A DNA stretch of 64,000 bases from NCBI GenBank assembly GCA_024638655.1, contig JAHEJW010000004.1, positions 62,001 to 126,000 on the forward strand, given 5' to 3'. Below the pieces are notes generated by a model that was given only the letters and a program-made list of their open reading frames with translations, was not told the origin of the DNA and did no database searches. Positions 1-8,598 of the stretch are shown here, one piece after another. Positions within the stretch are counted from its first letter, which is position 1. The number at the start of each line of letters is the position of its first letter. The stretch is from a bacterium. Its GTDB lineage: Bacteria > Actinomycetota > Acidimicrobiia > Spongiisociales > ZC4RG35. Position numbers and translations under genes: made by a program.

Positions 1-523
1 GCCTCCGAATCCGCTCCGGGATCCAAGCGAAAGCCGCTCCGGCCCCCGCCGCCACCGCCGAAATCGCTGGTAGGACGATGAAGCCGGAAGCAACGCTGTA
101 TTCGAGGGTGAGGAGGCGAACCATCTGAGGGCCGAGCTTGGGGAAGGTGCCTCTCAGATCGGGAAACAGGTCCACGAGGAGTGCGAACAGGGCAACGACG
201 ACGCCGGCGATGGCACCAGCGATGGCAGCCTTGGCGATGTCCAGTGTCGAGAGAGGCTCGGTTTCTATCCCTTCGATCGCCACTCTCTTGGAGAAGGAAG
301 CTCCGGCAACGGCGGGAATGGCGAACAGGACCAGATAGCTCAGGCTCAGGATTGGATCGATGATCTCTTTGTCGTTGAACGTCTGGAACATCCCGATGGC
401 GGCCGTGTAGACCATGACTCCACCAGCCAGAACTCCCACTCGTAACACTCGACGCATCACTGCCCGGTCGACGGGGGAGCGCTCGCTGGCCGTCCGGGGA
501 GGGGAGGTGGTGACGGTGGTCAT
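1..523 (-). CDS. livM: Branched-chain amino acid-type ABC transporter permease LivM (partial, N-terminal part)
   Basis: This is the 5' 174 codons of a gene that leaves the window at its left edge. The ATG at 523 overlaps the TGA of the livH gene (ATGA), which fixes the start. The product opens with a short polar tail (MTTVTTSPPRTASERSP) and then has hydrophobic segments at about residues 28-45, 58-75, 92-115 and 140-170. The order livK-livH-livM makes it the second permease of a HAAT-family importer. The N-terminal extension before the usual LivM core is longer than in E. coli. The ATPase genes are not in view and probably lie beyond position 1. The family call rests on context plus hydrophobicity, because the diagnostic EAA-like loop is outside the window. 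Confidence 0.75.
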   Translation of the reverse strand, partial: MTTVTTSPPRTASERSPVDRAVMRRVLRVGVLAGGVMVYTAAIGMFQTFNDKEIIDPILSLSYLVLFAIPAVAGASFSKRVAIEGIETEPLSTLDIAKAAIAGAIAGVVVALFALLVDLFPDLRGTFPKLGPQMVRLLTLEYSVASGFIVLPAISAVAAGAGAAFAWIPERIRR

Positions 524-1644
524 ACCCGGTCTTCCGAGCCGAGGCGCTCACCGAAGAGGCCGCTGGGCCTGAAGATCAGAACCAAGACCAAGGCTATGAA
601 TGCAACTGCATCTTTCAGTTGGGACACTCCAGGGATCCCGAGACCGCCGAGAATGAGAAGGGGGCCCACTCCTTCGAACAGACCCAGCAAAACCCCTCCG
701 CCCATGGCCCCGGCGATGTTCCCGATGCCACCGAGCACGGCCGCTGTGAAAGCCTTGACCCCAGGAAGGAACCCGGCGAAGAAGTTGACGGACCTGAACA
801 GCAGGGACCACATCATTGCCGCCACACCGGCCATGGCACCGCCGACTGCGAAGACCAGCACGATCGTACGGTCGACATTGATACCCATGAGGCCGGCGAT
901 TTCCTTGTCCTCGGCCACGGCGCGCATCGCCCTACCCGACCTGGTTCGGGTTACGAAATACCAGAGCCCGATCATCGAGAGGATCGCGATGATGATGACG
1001 GTCAACTGCGTCGAGCGGACATCGATGCCGAAGATGTTGACGCTGCCTGCGATCACCTCCGGCGGCGGCGGATAAGTGTTGAACCCCACCCCGAACAGGC
1101 CGCCGAATGTGTACTGGAGGAAGAAAGACATTCCGATCGAGGTGATCAGAGGTATTAGACGTGGAGCGCCTCGAAGAGGTTTGTAGGCGATTCTCTCGAC
1201 GAGCACCGCCACGAGAGTGGAGGTGATCATCGCCACGATGAGGACCAGGAACATCGCCAGGAAGGGGTTGGAAGTCCACACTCCGTTCTCGAACAGCCAG
1301 TTGGCTGCGATGAAGCCAACCATCGTCCCGGACATGAAGACCTCGCCGTGGGCGAAATTGATGAATCCGAGGACTCCGTAGACCATGGAGTATCCCAGGG
1401 CAAGCAGGCCATACATCGCGCCCTGGGCGAGGCTGGAGACGATCAGGTCTCGCCAGCCCTGTGCAGTGAGCCCTTCACCGGCCACGAACTTCGAGATCGA
1501 CCCGAAGAGGCCGAAGACGATGACGATGATCGCGGCGATCCGAATCCCCCACAGGAAGAGGTCGATCCAGCTGATTCTGAGGGCTTTGCGCTCCCGCTCC
1601 TCTGGAGCCTCCGGCGGCGCCGGTCTCTCGTCTATGGCTGTCAT
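520..1644 (-). CDS. livH: Branched-chain amino acid-type ABC transporter permease LivH
   Basis: A 374-residue inner-membrane permease of the HAAT family. After a charged cytoplasmic tail of about 25 residues and an extra N-terminal membrane segment comes the LivH core. It contains the signature GYSMVYGVLGFINFAHGEVF and, further on, the conserved loop RAMRAVAEDKEIAGLMGINV, which contacts the ATPase subunit. It ends in LVLIFRPSGLFGE, a typical LivH/LivM ending. It is about 80 residues longer than E. coli LivH, all at the N terminus. It lies 105 bases downstream of livK, with a strong hairpin between them, and is translationally coupled to livM. The substrate cannot be read from the permease. 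Confidence 0.93.
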   Translation of the reverse strand: MTAIDERPAPPEAPEERERKALRISWIDLFLWGIRIAAIIVIVFGLFGSISKFVAGEGLTAQGWRDLIVSSLAQGAMYGLLALGYSMVYGVLGFINFAHGEVFMSGTMVGFIAANWLFENGVWTSNPFLAMFLVLIVAMITSTLVAVLVERIAYKPLRGAPRLIPLITSIGMSFFLQYTFGGLFGVGFNTYPPPPEVIAGSVNIFGIDVRSTQLTVIIIAILSMIGLWYFVTRTRSGRAMRAVAEDKEIAGLMGINVDRTIVLVFAVGGAMAGVAAMMWSLLFRSVNFFAGFLPGVKAFTAAVLGGIGNIAGAMGGGVLLGLFEGVGPLLILGGLGIPGVSQLKDAVAFIALVLVLIFRPSGLFGERLGSEDRV

Positions 1645-1682
1645 TGCTCCCTGTGACCCGGTGTGTGGGTGATCTTTATAGC

Positions 1683-1718
1683 AGCGAGGGCCCGGCAGTG
1701 GTCTGCCGGGCCCTCGCT
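1683..1718 (-). terminator. Intercistronic hairpin between livK and livH
   Basis: A perfect 16-bp inverted repeat (AGCGAGGGCCCGGCAG at 1683-1698, its complement at 1703-1718) with a 4-base loop. It lies 3' of livK and 5' of livH on the coding (minus) strand. No U-tract follows it in the direction of transcription, so it fits a partial terminator or an mRNA 3'-end stabiliser better than a full intrinsic terminator. Similar hairpins follow the other two livK genes in the window. Confidence 0.75.
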
Positions 1719-1749
1719 AGTTGCTCGTTTCTGCTTGTGAGCTATGCCT

Positions 1750-3117
1750 CTAGCCGACTTCTCCCTTGTAGGTGAAGACGACGGGGATTTGGCTCAGGTC
1801 AGTGACCGAGGAGTCCTCGTGGAGGTTGATTTGGATCTCCTGAGAACCACAGTCTCCGAACTCGTCACAGGTCAGATCACCGATCATCCCTGCGAATGCT
1901 GTCGCGTTGATACGGTCCCTCAGGGCCTGACGGTCGATGAACAAGCTCCCGTCTGACTGCACCATGGCGACGTCGGCGATGGCTTGGAGAAGCATCGTCG
2001 TGGCGTCGTACCCGTGCGCCCAGAAGGCGGACGACGGCGCCTCACCGAACTCGGACTCATAGGTCTCCAGGAACGCCGACGCGGCTACGCCGGTCAGCTC
2101 GTTCGCGTTCTCGCCGAAGTCGAGGCTCGGGCCGGAGAAGTACATCCCCTCCGTCTCGGGCAGACCCAGGAAGTCGGTGACGAACAGACCGTCCGCACCA
2201 ATCAAAGTCACGTCCCCGAGTCCCGAAACACCACCGATCTGCTGCACGATGAAGTCGCCTTCAGGCTGGAAGATCGGGAAGTAGATGCCTTCAGGCGAGC
2301 CCTGAGACACCTCGGACAGTACCGGCGTCATGTCGGTGTCGCCTTTGTTCACTCCCACGAAGGTGGTGATGGTCCCACCAAGCTCTTCGAAGGCATCCGA
2401 GAACGCCTTGGCCAGACCCTGTGTGTAAGGGTCGCCGTCATGGATAGCGGCCATCGATGTCAGGCCGAGATCGTTGAAGGCGAACTCCGCCACAGCCTGC
2501 CCCTGGAAGAGGTCGTTGTGCGCCGTGCGGTAGTAACCCTCGCGGTAGTTGTCACCGGCGGTGCCCTGCAGGTCTGATGTCAAGCTCGGCGAGGTGTTCG
2601 CCGGGGAGATCATGACCATGCCGGCGTCGCTGACGAGCGGCGAGGCCGCTTGGGCAGCTCCGGAGCACGAGGTGCCGATGACACCCACGACCTGCTCGTC
2701 GGAGACGATGGTCTGGGCTGCCGCCTGGCCACCTTCGGCGCTACACAGATCGTCCAGGCCGGTTCCCATGTCGACCTCGAAGCCTTCGATTGGCCCGTAG
2801 TCCTGGATGGCGAGCATCGTCGCTCGCTGGATGGGAACTCCCAGGAACGCCACCGGACCGCTGATGGCCTGAAGCGAACGGATCTGGATCGAGTCGCCGG
2901 GAGCAACGACAACCGCGCCCAGGGGTCCTGGCTCGGGGTCTTCCATGCCCTCGGTGGTGGTGGTCATCTCGGGTGCTTCGGTGGTGTCGGTGGGGGCTTC
3001 GGTGGTTCCCGGAGCCTCCGTGGTGTCCCCGCCTTCCTCCGCCGGGCTACATGCCGCCAGAATCAGCGCCAACACACCGAAAATCGCGAGAAGCCGCAAG
3101 CCTCTCTTGGATTTCAT
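1750..3117 (-). CDS. livK: Branched-chain amino acid-type ABC transporter substrate-binding lipoprotein
   Basis: A 455-residue periplasmic-binding-protein type I receptor anchored as a lipoprotein. The ATG at 3117 is preceded by GGAGGAAGG and starts a basic n-region, a hydrophobic stretch and the lipobox LILAAC (Cys at about residue 22). A Thr/Glu/Pro-rich linker (residues 25-60) separates the anchor from the binding domain. The binding domain has motifs of the Leu/Ile/Val-binding family, such as QIRSLQAISGPVAFLG, GVIGTSCSGAAQAASPLVSD and an internal GDTDMTPVLSEV segment. It is first in a minus-strand operon with livH and livM. The ligand may be an amino acid or another small carboxylate and is not defined by sequence. 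Confidence 0.93.
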   Translation of the reverse strand: MKSKRGLRLLAIFGVLALILAACSPAEEGGDTTEAPGTTEAPTDTTEAPEMTTTTEGMEDPEPGPLGAVVVAPGDSIQIRSLQAISGPVAFLGVPIQRATMLAIQDYGPIEGFEVDMGTGLDDLCSAEGGQAAAQTIVSDEQVVGVIGTSCSGAAQAASPLVSDAGMVMISPANTSPSLTSDLQGTAGDNYREGYYRTAHNDLFQGQAVAEFAFNDLGLTSMAAIHDGDPYTQGLAKAFSDAFEELGGTITTFVGVNKGDTDMTPVLSEVSQGSPEGIYFPIFQPEGDFIVQQIGGVSGLGDVTLIGADGLFVTDFLGLPETEGMYFSGPSLDFGENANELTGVAASAFLETYESEFGEAPSSAFWAHGYDATTMLLQAIADVAMVQSDGSLFIDRQALRDRINATAFAGMIGDLTCDEFGDCGSQEIQINLHEDSSVTDLSQIPVVFTYKGEVG

Positions 3118-3239
3118 GTTTCCTTCCTCCATTTGATTGCAGCGCGGGGGAAGCCCCACGCGTAACGCAGCACTTTATACGCAGGTTTGACCTTCTGTAT
3201 CAGAGACGGCCTCACAATTCCGGAGTTCGCGTACCGTTT

Positions 3240-4379
3240 GTGGCGATGACCGGAGATGTCAGAGTTGTTGAAGATGGCGCCGTCCTGCGGTCTCCGGAGC
3301 GCCCGCCCGGCGGCCCATCCTGGGTGTGGCTCGTCGTCGGGTTGGCGGTCGGCCTCGGTTTGGCGGTTGTCTTCTCTTTGGCCAGCTCCGGACAGCCGGA
3401 AGAAGTAGAGACCCCGGTCTCGTTTCTCGAGTTGGAACAGCCCGAGGATGGTGATCCGGAGACATCGGCCTCCGAGCCAGACACGCCAGAAGGCGTGGGG
3501 GAGGTGGTCGATGGGTTTCCCGACACACTGCTGGCTGTCACCCAGCTCCCCGGAGGGAATCTCGGTTTGTTGACCTGGCCGGTCTCGGGGCCGCCGATGA
3601 CGACACCGCTTCCGGGCTTCACCACCGCCGAAGTGGAGTTCGACCAGTCAGGGCGAATGGTGGCGACAGGCACCCCTGTGGCCGATTCGGAAGGCTTCCT
3701 CCTCTCTTTCGGTACACCGCCTCGCATGCAGCCCCTGGCCACAGGTGTCACGGGTTTTGTTTGGCATGAGTCCGATGCGGGAGCGATGGCTTACACCCAA
3801 GTGGTCGACGGCGAGTGGCGTTTGATGGTGGTCGACCGATTCCGGGACGCCCAGCTGGTGACTCGTGGCGTCGGGATCGACGGGGTTGTCGTCGCCTACG
3901 GCTCGTGGGGCTTCGCCATTCAGGGAGACCAGGAAGTGACATTGCTCGACGAGACCGGTGAGATCGGGAGTTTGCTCGATGGTCGCCTCCTAGACGCCGA
4001 TGCCGACGGCAGGGTCGTCATCTACCACCAGGGCCTCAGCATCTCGGACGCCGGAGGCTCGCCGCGCGAACTCGAAGGAGACATTGATCTCGTGGGCGAA
4101 CTGGAGGTGGCCCTCATCTCCCCCGACGGGGCGAAGCTCGCCGTCGTCGGCGGGGCAGGCCACATGATCATCCCCCTGGAAGGGGATGGCGAGGTGACCC
4201 ATGCCCCGGTTACCTCAGGTTTCCCTCAGATGGTCTGGTCGTCGGATTCGAGATATCTCGTCTCACCCTGGATCAGGGGTGTGCTGTTCATCGATACCGA
4301 GCGGAGCTTTCAGCCGATTGCCGAGCTGACCCGCCATACGGTTGTAGCTGTGACGACCGTCCCGCTGGGTCAGGGCTGA
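3240..4379 (+). CDS. Membrane-anchored protein of unknown function, possible beta-propeller ectodomain
   Basis: Not recognised as a named family. The GTG at 3240 (or the in-frame ATG at 3246) begins a 377-379 residue protein. It has a short cytoplasmic tail, one strong membrane segment (WVWLVVGLAVGLGLAVVF, about residues 25-45), an acidic Pro/Glu/Ser linker to about residue 95, and a beta-rich extracytoplasmic domain. That domain carries repeated short strand patterns ending in segments like LISPDGAKLAVVGG and VWSSDSRYLVSPW. These recall the SPDG/SxD turns of WD40 or TolB-like propeller blades, so a degenerate propeller is plausible but unproven. It is divergent from the livK operon, and its stop lies 17 bases before the AlaX gene. 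Confidence 0.7.
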   Translation: MAMTGDVRVVEDGAVLRSPERPPGGPSWVWLVVGLAVGLGLAVVFSLASSGQPEEVETPVSFLELEQPEDGDPETSASEPDTPEGVGEVVDGFPDTLLAVTQLPGGNLGLLTWPVSGPPMTTPLPGFTTAEVEFDQSGRMVATGTPVADSEGFLLSFGTPPRMQPLATGVTGFVWHESDAGAMAYTQVVDGEWRLMVVDRFRDAQLVTRGVGIDGVVVAYGSWGFAIQGDQEVTLLDETGEIGSLLDGRLLDADADGRVVIYHQGLSISDAGGSPRELEGDIDLVGELEVALISPDGAKLAVVGGAGHMIIPLEGDGEVTHAPVTSGFPQMVWSSDSRYLVSPWIRGVLFIDTERSFQPIAELTRHTVVAVTTVPLGQG

Positions 4380-4396
4380 CGTCTACTCTCGCGCCA

Positions 4397-5137
4397 ATGG
4401 CTGGCAATGGACCCGTGGAGGAGATCGCACCCAAGGACTCCTACCTGTCCCGGGCCGAGGGCTCCGTGGTCGAGGTGACCGACGGTGGAGTCGTGTTGGA
4501 CAGGACAGTCTTCTATGCCCGTGGTGGAGGTCAGCCTGGTGACGTAGGGACGATCGTTTGGGATGGCGGTTCGGTCGAAGTGATCGACACCATCCGCAGG
4601 AACGGAGCCCCCTTCCACGTTGTCGCCGATGACGCCATCCTGCCCGAGCCCGGCACACCGGTCGAGGGGACGATCGACTGGGAGCGTCGTTACACCACCA
4701 TGCGAACCCATACAGCCCTCCATGCCCTGTCAGGTGTCGTGTTTCGGGACTTCGGTGCCAAGGTGACCGGCGGCAACATGACTCCGGGAGAGGCGAGGAT
4801 GGACTTCGAACTCGACTCGATCTCGGTCGAGTTCGGCCAAGAGGTCGAGCGGAAGCTCAACGAAGAGTTGATCAAGGGCTATCCCACCGAGATCGTCCTG
4901 ATGGCACGTGAAGAGGCACTCGAGGATCCCGACCTGATACGAACCAAGGTCAACCTCATACCCGACTTCGTCAGGGAGATCAGGGTCGTGGATATCGTCG
5001 GTCTCGATCGTCAGGCCGACGGTGGCACCCACGTCGCTTCCACGCTCGAAGTCGGTCGAATCGAGGTCGTCAAGACCGAGTCGAAGGGCAAGTCCAACAA
5101 GCGCATGAGGATTCGGTTGGTCGGAGACAACGCGTAA
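4397..5137 (+). CDS. Alanyl-tRNA editing protein (AlaX type, free-standing deacylase)
   Basis: A 246-residue protein matching the editing half of AlaRS: an N-terminal beta-barrel with FYARGGGQPGDVGTI (residues 39-53), then the tRNA_SAD core with HTALH (105-109) and DGGTHV (208-213). AlaX proteins hydrolyse Ser-tRNA(Ala) or Gly-tRNA(Ala) with a zinc held by two His of HxxxH, a Cys and a His. Here the usual CGGTHV reads DGGTHV, so the Cys ligand is Asp. The surrounding motif (GLDRQADGGTHVAS) is otherwise intact, which suggests a subfamily variant rather than decay. It has about the length of medium AlaX (AlaX-M). Confidence 0.9.
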   Translation: MAGNGPVEEIAPKDSYLSRAEGSVVEVTDGGVVLDRTVFYARGGGQPGDVGTIVWDGGSVEVIDTIRRNGAPFHVVADDAILPEPGTPVEGTIDWERRYTTMRTHTALHALSGVVFRDFGAKVTGGNMTPGEARMDFELDSISVEFGQEVERKLNEELIKGYPTEIVLMAREEALEDPDLIRTKVNLIPDFVREIRVVDIVGLDRQADGGTHVASTLEVGRIEVVKTESKGKSNKRMRIRLVGDNA

Positions 5138-5245
5138 CACCTGAATCCGGTACTGGCCCGTTACGACCGGTCACCCGCTCACTCACCTAAACGCCTCCGC
5201 CAGTTACCGGGCTCAGCCCGACATCTGACAGATACTGGTTGAGCA

Positions 5246-6202
5246 ATGCTCGACTTTCTCCTCGGGTTGTTCATCGCCGGCCTGCTCGTGCGGGGATGGC
5301 TTCGGGGCTTCGTTCGTGAGTTTCTCGACCTGCTCGGGCTCATCGCAGGCCTCTGGGTGGCCATCCGGCTGAGCGCACCCTTCGGCGACTTTCTCACCAA
5401 GAGCTTCGGTGTGACGCCCGAAGTGGCCCGGATCGGTGCCGGGATAGGGCTCTTCCTCCTGTTTGGAGTGGCGATGAGCGTGGCCGCCCACTACTTGACC
5501 AAGGTGATGAACCTCCCCGGGCTCACCATGATCAACAGGGCCGGCGGTGCCGCTGTCGCTGGTGCATGGGGAGTGGCGATCGTGGTCGTGGCCGTCAACG
5601 TGGCTCGTGTCATGCCTCTGCCCGAATCCTGGGAGGCCCAGCTCGAGGAGTCGGCGGTCGTCGCCGCGCTCGCCGGACCTCAGGCAGTTCCGCAGGAGCT
5701 GTTCGACTCATTGGCGGGAGACAACGTGATGGGGGCGCTGGCAGCCATTCAGGATGTCTTTGGAGAGAGCCGGGCAGTCCCCGAGGGGGACGAGCAGCTC
5801 CAATTCCCGCCGTCCCCCGCCGATGAGATCCGCCAGGTTCGAAGCGAGGCGGAGACTGTGGTGGTGGAAGTGAACGAGTACCGCTCAGGCTTGGAGCTTC
5901 GAGCCGTTCAGAGCAGCGCCGCCATCACTGCCGCGGCCGAGGCTCGGGCCGAGGCGATGTATCTGGAAGGTGGCCTGGCGCGCACGCCGGACTGTGTCTC
6001 CCACCTGGCTGGGTTTGCAGCGAGGGTGGTCCAATGCGGCGAAGGCTTGGCCCTGGCCGGCTCAGCACTGGGTGGCCTCGACGGCATCCTCGAGTCGGAG
6101 ACGGGAGGGTCGGCGCTCAGCGACAGTGCCTACGACAGGGTGGGTGTGGCGGTGGTCGACGGCCCGACCGGGCGGCTCGTCGTGATCTTCATCGCACGGT
6201 GA
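5246..6202 (+). CDS. CvpA-family membrane protein fused to a CAP/SCP-like domain
   Basis: A 318-residue two-part protein. Residues 1-125 form a CvpA-like membrane region with four hydrophobic segments, beginning MLDFLLGLFIAGLLVRGW and RGFVREFLDLLGLIAGLWVA. After a linker, residues 205-318 (VNEYRSGLELRAVQSSAAIT through DRVGVAVVDGPTGRLVVIFI) follow the layout of CAP/SCP domains: a first helix with NxxR, an AxxRAxxM helix and a terminal VGVAV...VVIF strand pair. The His/Glu residues of canonical CAP active sites are not obvious, so this half may be non-catalytic. CvpA proteins are linked to secretion and envelope functions. The fusion is read directly from the sequence and the role is inferred. 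Confidence 0.75.
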   Translation: MLDFLLGLFIAGLLVRGWLRGFVREFLDLLGLIAGLWVAIRLSAPFGDFLTKSFGVTPEVARIGAGIGLFLLFGVAMSVAAHYLTKVMNLPGLTMINRAGGAAVAGAWGVAIVVVAVNVARVMPLPESWEAQLEESAVVAALAGPQAVPQELFDSLAGDNVMGALAAIQDVFGESRAVPEGDEQLQFPPSPADEIRQVRSEAETVVVEVNEYRSGLELRAVQSSAAITAAAEARAEAMYLEGGLARTPDCVSHLAGFAARVVQCGEGLALAGSALGGLDGILESETGGSALSDSAYDRVGVAVVDGPTGRLVVIFIAR

Positions 6203-6205
6203 GTC

Positions 6206-7093
6206 CTAGCTGGTCGCACTCCTGAGGGCTTGGCGAGCACTCGACCTGGTCAGAGCGACGAAGCCGACTCCGGCGAGGACGATCAAAGCGCCCAAGAATT
6301 GAAGCATCGATGGCCTCTCGTTCAAGATCAGAGCCCCCCAGATCAGGGTGAGTGCGGGCTGGAGCAGGATGATCGTCGCCGTCTCGGCCGCGGGAAGACG
6401 GGGAAGCACATATCCGATCAGCAGCCAACCAAGCACCTGGGAACTGATCGCAAGCATCAGCAGCCATCCGTGAGATGGCCATGAGGGTGTGTAGTCGATC
6501 CCGGAGCCGAGTCCTCCGATGATCGGCGCCACCAGCACCAGGCCGAGAGTGGCTTCGGTCAGCGGCCCCGAGGGCGGAGTGTGCGCTTCGTTTGCCTGTC
6601 TGTACCCGAGGATGAACGCCGAGTAGAAGATGGCCGCCAGCAGAGCCAGGCCGGTGCCGAGAACGGGGTTGGAGCCAAAAGCGTCGCTCTGGCCGATCCC
6701 GGAGACCAAAGCGACCCCGAACAGAATGACCGGGATCGCGCCCAGCACTTTGTTGTCTGGCCGCTCCTTGAGGAAGATCCAGGCGGCCAGGGATACGAAG
6801 ATGACTTGCGAGTTGGCGAGGAGGGTTGCCAGCCCAGCTCCGATCTGATCAATCGCGCTGTGCCAGGCCACGACGTCGAGAGCCAGTGCTATGCCCGCAG
6901 CGATTGCCATGAGGTGGCGATTGCGTGGTCTCATGTCTCGCCGTCGGAAGGCCCACCAGATGACGACGAGCAACGGAAGGGCGTAGGCCCCCCTGAAAAA
7001 CGTTGCGGTGACCGGATCGGCTTGGGACAGCGAGAAGAAGATGGCCGAGAAGGAGATGATCACGGCCCCGAGAAGGGCTGCGATGAGGGTCAC
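6206..7093 (-). CDS. EamA/DMT-family transporter
   Basis: A 295-residue polytopic protein with about ten hydrophobic segments in two EamA repeats. The first repeat has ADPVTATFFRGAYALPLLV and the second ends with LPAAETATIILLQPALTLIWGALILNERPS, a typical EamA closing motif (ATxxxLxPxxxxxxGxxxLxE). The GTG at 7093 is chosen because it begins the first membrane helix and lies 5 bases beyond the stop of the upstream acyltransferase gene. Members export or import small metabolites, and the substrate is unknown. It is convergent with the CvpA-CAP gene. Confidence 0.88.
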   Translation of the reverse strand: MTLIAALLGAVIISFSAIFFSLSQADPVTATFFRGAYALPLLVVIWWAFRRRDMRPRNRHLMAIAAGIALALDVVAWHSAIDQIGAGLATLLANSQVIFVSLAAWIFLKERPDNKVLGAIPVILFGVALVSGIGQSDAFGSNPVLGTGLALLAAIFYSAFILGYRQANEAHTPPSGPLTEATLGLVLVAPIIGGLGSGIDYTPSWPSHGWLLMLAISSQVLGWLLIGYVLPRLPAAETATIILLQPALTLIWGALILNERPSMLQFLGALIVLAGVGFVALTRSSARQALRSATS

Positions 7094-7098
7094 GGCGA

Positions 7099-8523
7099 CT
7101 AGCCGGTGGCCGCTGCCAGTTCGGTGAGCTCCTGGAACGACTCCTGCAGACGGTCGAGCAGGGCATCGGAGTCGGGCAGTGTGTCGTAGTCGGCCTGGAC
7201 ACCCCACTGGAGCATCCCGTTGTAGGAGAACAGGGCGACGCCGACTCCGTGTTGGGCCCATAGCGGCACCATCGGGTAGTTGGCCAGCATCTGAGACTCG
7301 AGCAGATACATGGGGAACTGAGGGCCCGGGATGTTGGTGACCGTCATGTTGAACGGCCGGATACGCGGCCCGACCACCCGGTTGGCCAGGGATAGAAGAG
7401 TGATGGGTGTGCCGGAGCTGAGCTCGACGATCGTTGCGGCGCCGAGAGCCTGGTTCGTCTCTTTGAGGTGGGTCGTCTCTGCCTTGATCCTCTCGTAGCG
7501 GTCGAGTGGGTCGGCTTCACCGATGGGTAGTTCCGCCAGCCACATGGCCACTTGATTCCCGAGTTGCCCTCTCTGACCGGCCCCTCTGGTCGAAACCGGA
7601 TTCATGACGCGGAACTCGGCTCCACTCGGGTCGTAGTGCCTGTCCTCGAGGAGAAACTTGCGTACCGCGCCGGCGGTGATTGCCAGGACGACGTCGTTGA
7701 CAGAACCGCCGAGAGAGTTCTTTATCCCCTTCACCTCGTCCAGTGGCATGTCGGTCCAATCGAACCGGCGATTGGGCCCGATATCGGGGTTGAGCGGTGT
7801 TCGGTCGGACGGGACCAGCCAGCCCGACCGAAGCGACGAGATCGCAGCTATCGATTTGTCGAAGGCACGCTCGGTGATCGTCTGCGCATCTCTGACCCGG
7901 TCGCCGAGATTGGTCAGCCCGTCGATCATCCTCCGGGTGAGCCGGGCGGTCTCGGCAACGGCGAGCTGGGTCGGCGTTGGCGCCGGGCGTGGATGCCACT
8001 CGGAGGCCTTCTCGATCGTAGAGTCGGGGACGACGTTCATGAGGATCGTCGTCAGGTCCACGCCGGACACCCCATCGATCATGCAGTGGTGGATCTTGGC
8101 GATGATGGCGAAGCGATCCCCTGATACACCTTCGACGACCCAAAGCTCCCACAGCGGCTTGTGGCGGTCCAGCTTGTTCGAAACGATGCGCCCGGCGAGA
8201 TCCTTCAGCTGCTGGTCACTTCCCGGTCTTGGCAGAGACGTATGACGCACGTGATAGTCGAAGGTGAACTCGGCATCGTCGACCCAAACCGGCCTCCGGT
8301 CATATGGGACCCATTCGAGACGTTGGCGATATCGGGGGATGTACTGGAGCTTGCCCCTTATGTGATCCCTGATCCGCTGGATATCGATCCCGCCATCGTC
8401 GGACTTCAGGGGGGAGGCATCGAAGAGGGCGACCCCTGCGACATGCATGTGGCTCGCCCGAGACTCGAGAGCCAAGAAGGAGGCGTCGAGGTAGCTGAGA
8501 GGTTCGTAGTGGAAGTCGGTCAT
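7099..8523 (-). CDS. Wax ester synthase / diacylglycerol acyltransferase (WS/DGAT) family
   Basis: A 474-residue acyl-CoA-dependent O-acyltransferase. The catalytic HHxxxDG motif is intact as HHCMIDG (residues 145-151). Other family landmarks are the opening PLSYLDASFLALE, PLWELWVVEG, the second-domain segment GGSVNDVVLAITAGAVRKFL and NMTVTNIPGPQFPMYL. The ATG at 8523 follows GGGAGAGGAG. WS/DGAT enzymes esterify diacylglycerol or fatty alcohols with acyl-CoA to make storage lipid, acting at the membrane or lipid-droplet surface. It is divergent from the pyrophosphatase gene and immediately upstream of the EamA permease. Confidence 0.95.
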   Translation of the reverse strand: MTDFHYEPLSYLDASFLALESRASHMHVAGVALFDASPLKSDDGGIDIQRIRDHIRGKLQYIPRYRQRLEWVPYDRRPVWVDDAEFTFDYHVRHTSLPRPGSDQQLKDLAGRIVSNKLDRHKPLWELWVVEGVSGDRFAIIAKIHHCMIDGVSGVDLTTILMNVVPDSTIEKASEWHPRPAPTPTQLAVAETARLTRRMIDGLTNLGDRVRDAQTITERAFDKSIAAISSLRSGWLVPSDRTPLNPDIGPNRRFDWTDMPLDEVKGIKNSLGGSVNDVVLAITAGAVRKFLLEDRHYDPSGAEFRVMNPVSTRGAGQRGQLGNQVAMWLAELPIGEADPLDRYERIKAETTHLKETNQALGAATIVELSSGTPITLLSLANRVVGPRIRPFNMTVTNIPGPQFPMYLLESQMLANYPMVPLWAQHGVGVALFSYNGMLQWGVQADYDTLPDSDALLDRLQESFQELTELAAATG

Positions 8524-8598
8524 CTCCTCTCCCAAGGCTAGAGGTCCGCCCACCGATTGCGAGATCGCAATTTCCCGACTGCCCCTACTCTTTGGCAG

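Noticed and set aside
1984-2577. 197-codon plus-strand frame within livK
   Set aside because: Antisense shadow of a clear lipoprotein gene, Arg/Val/Glu-rich without motifs.
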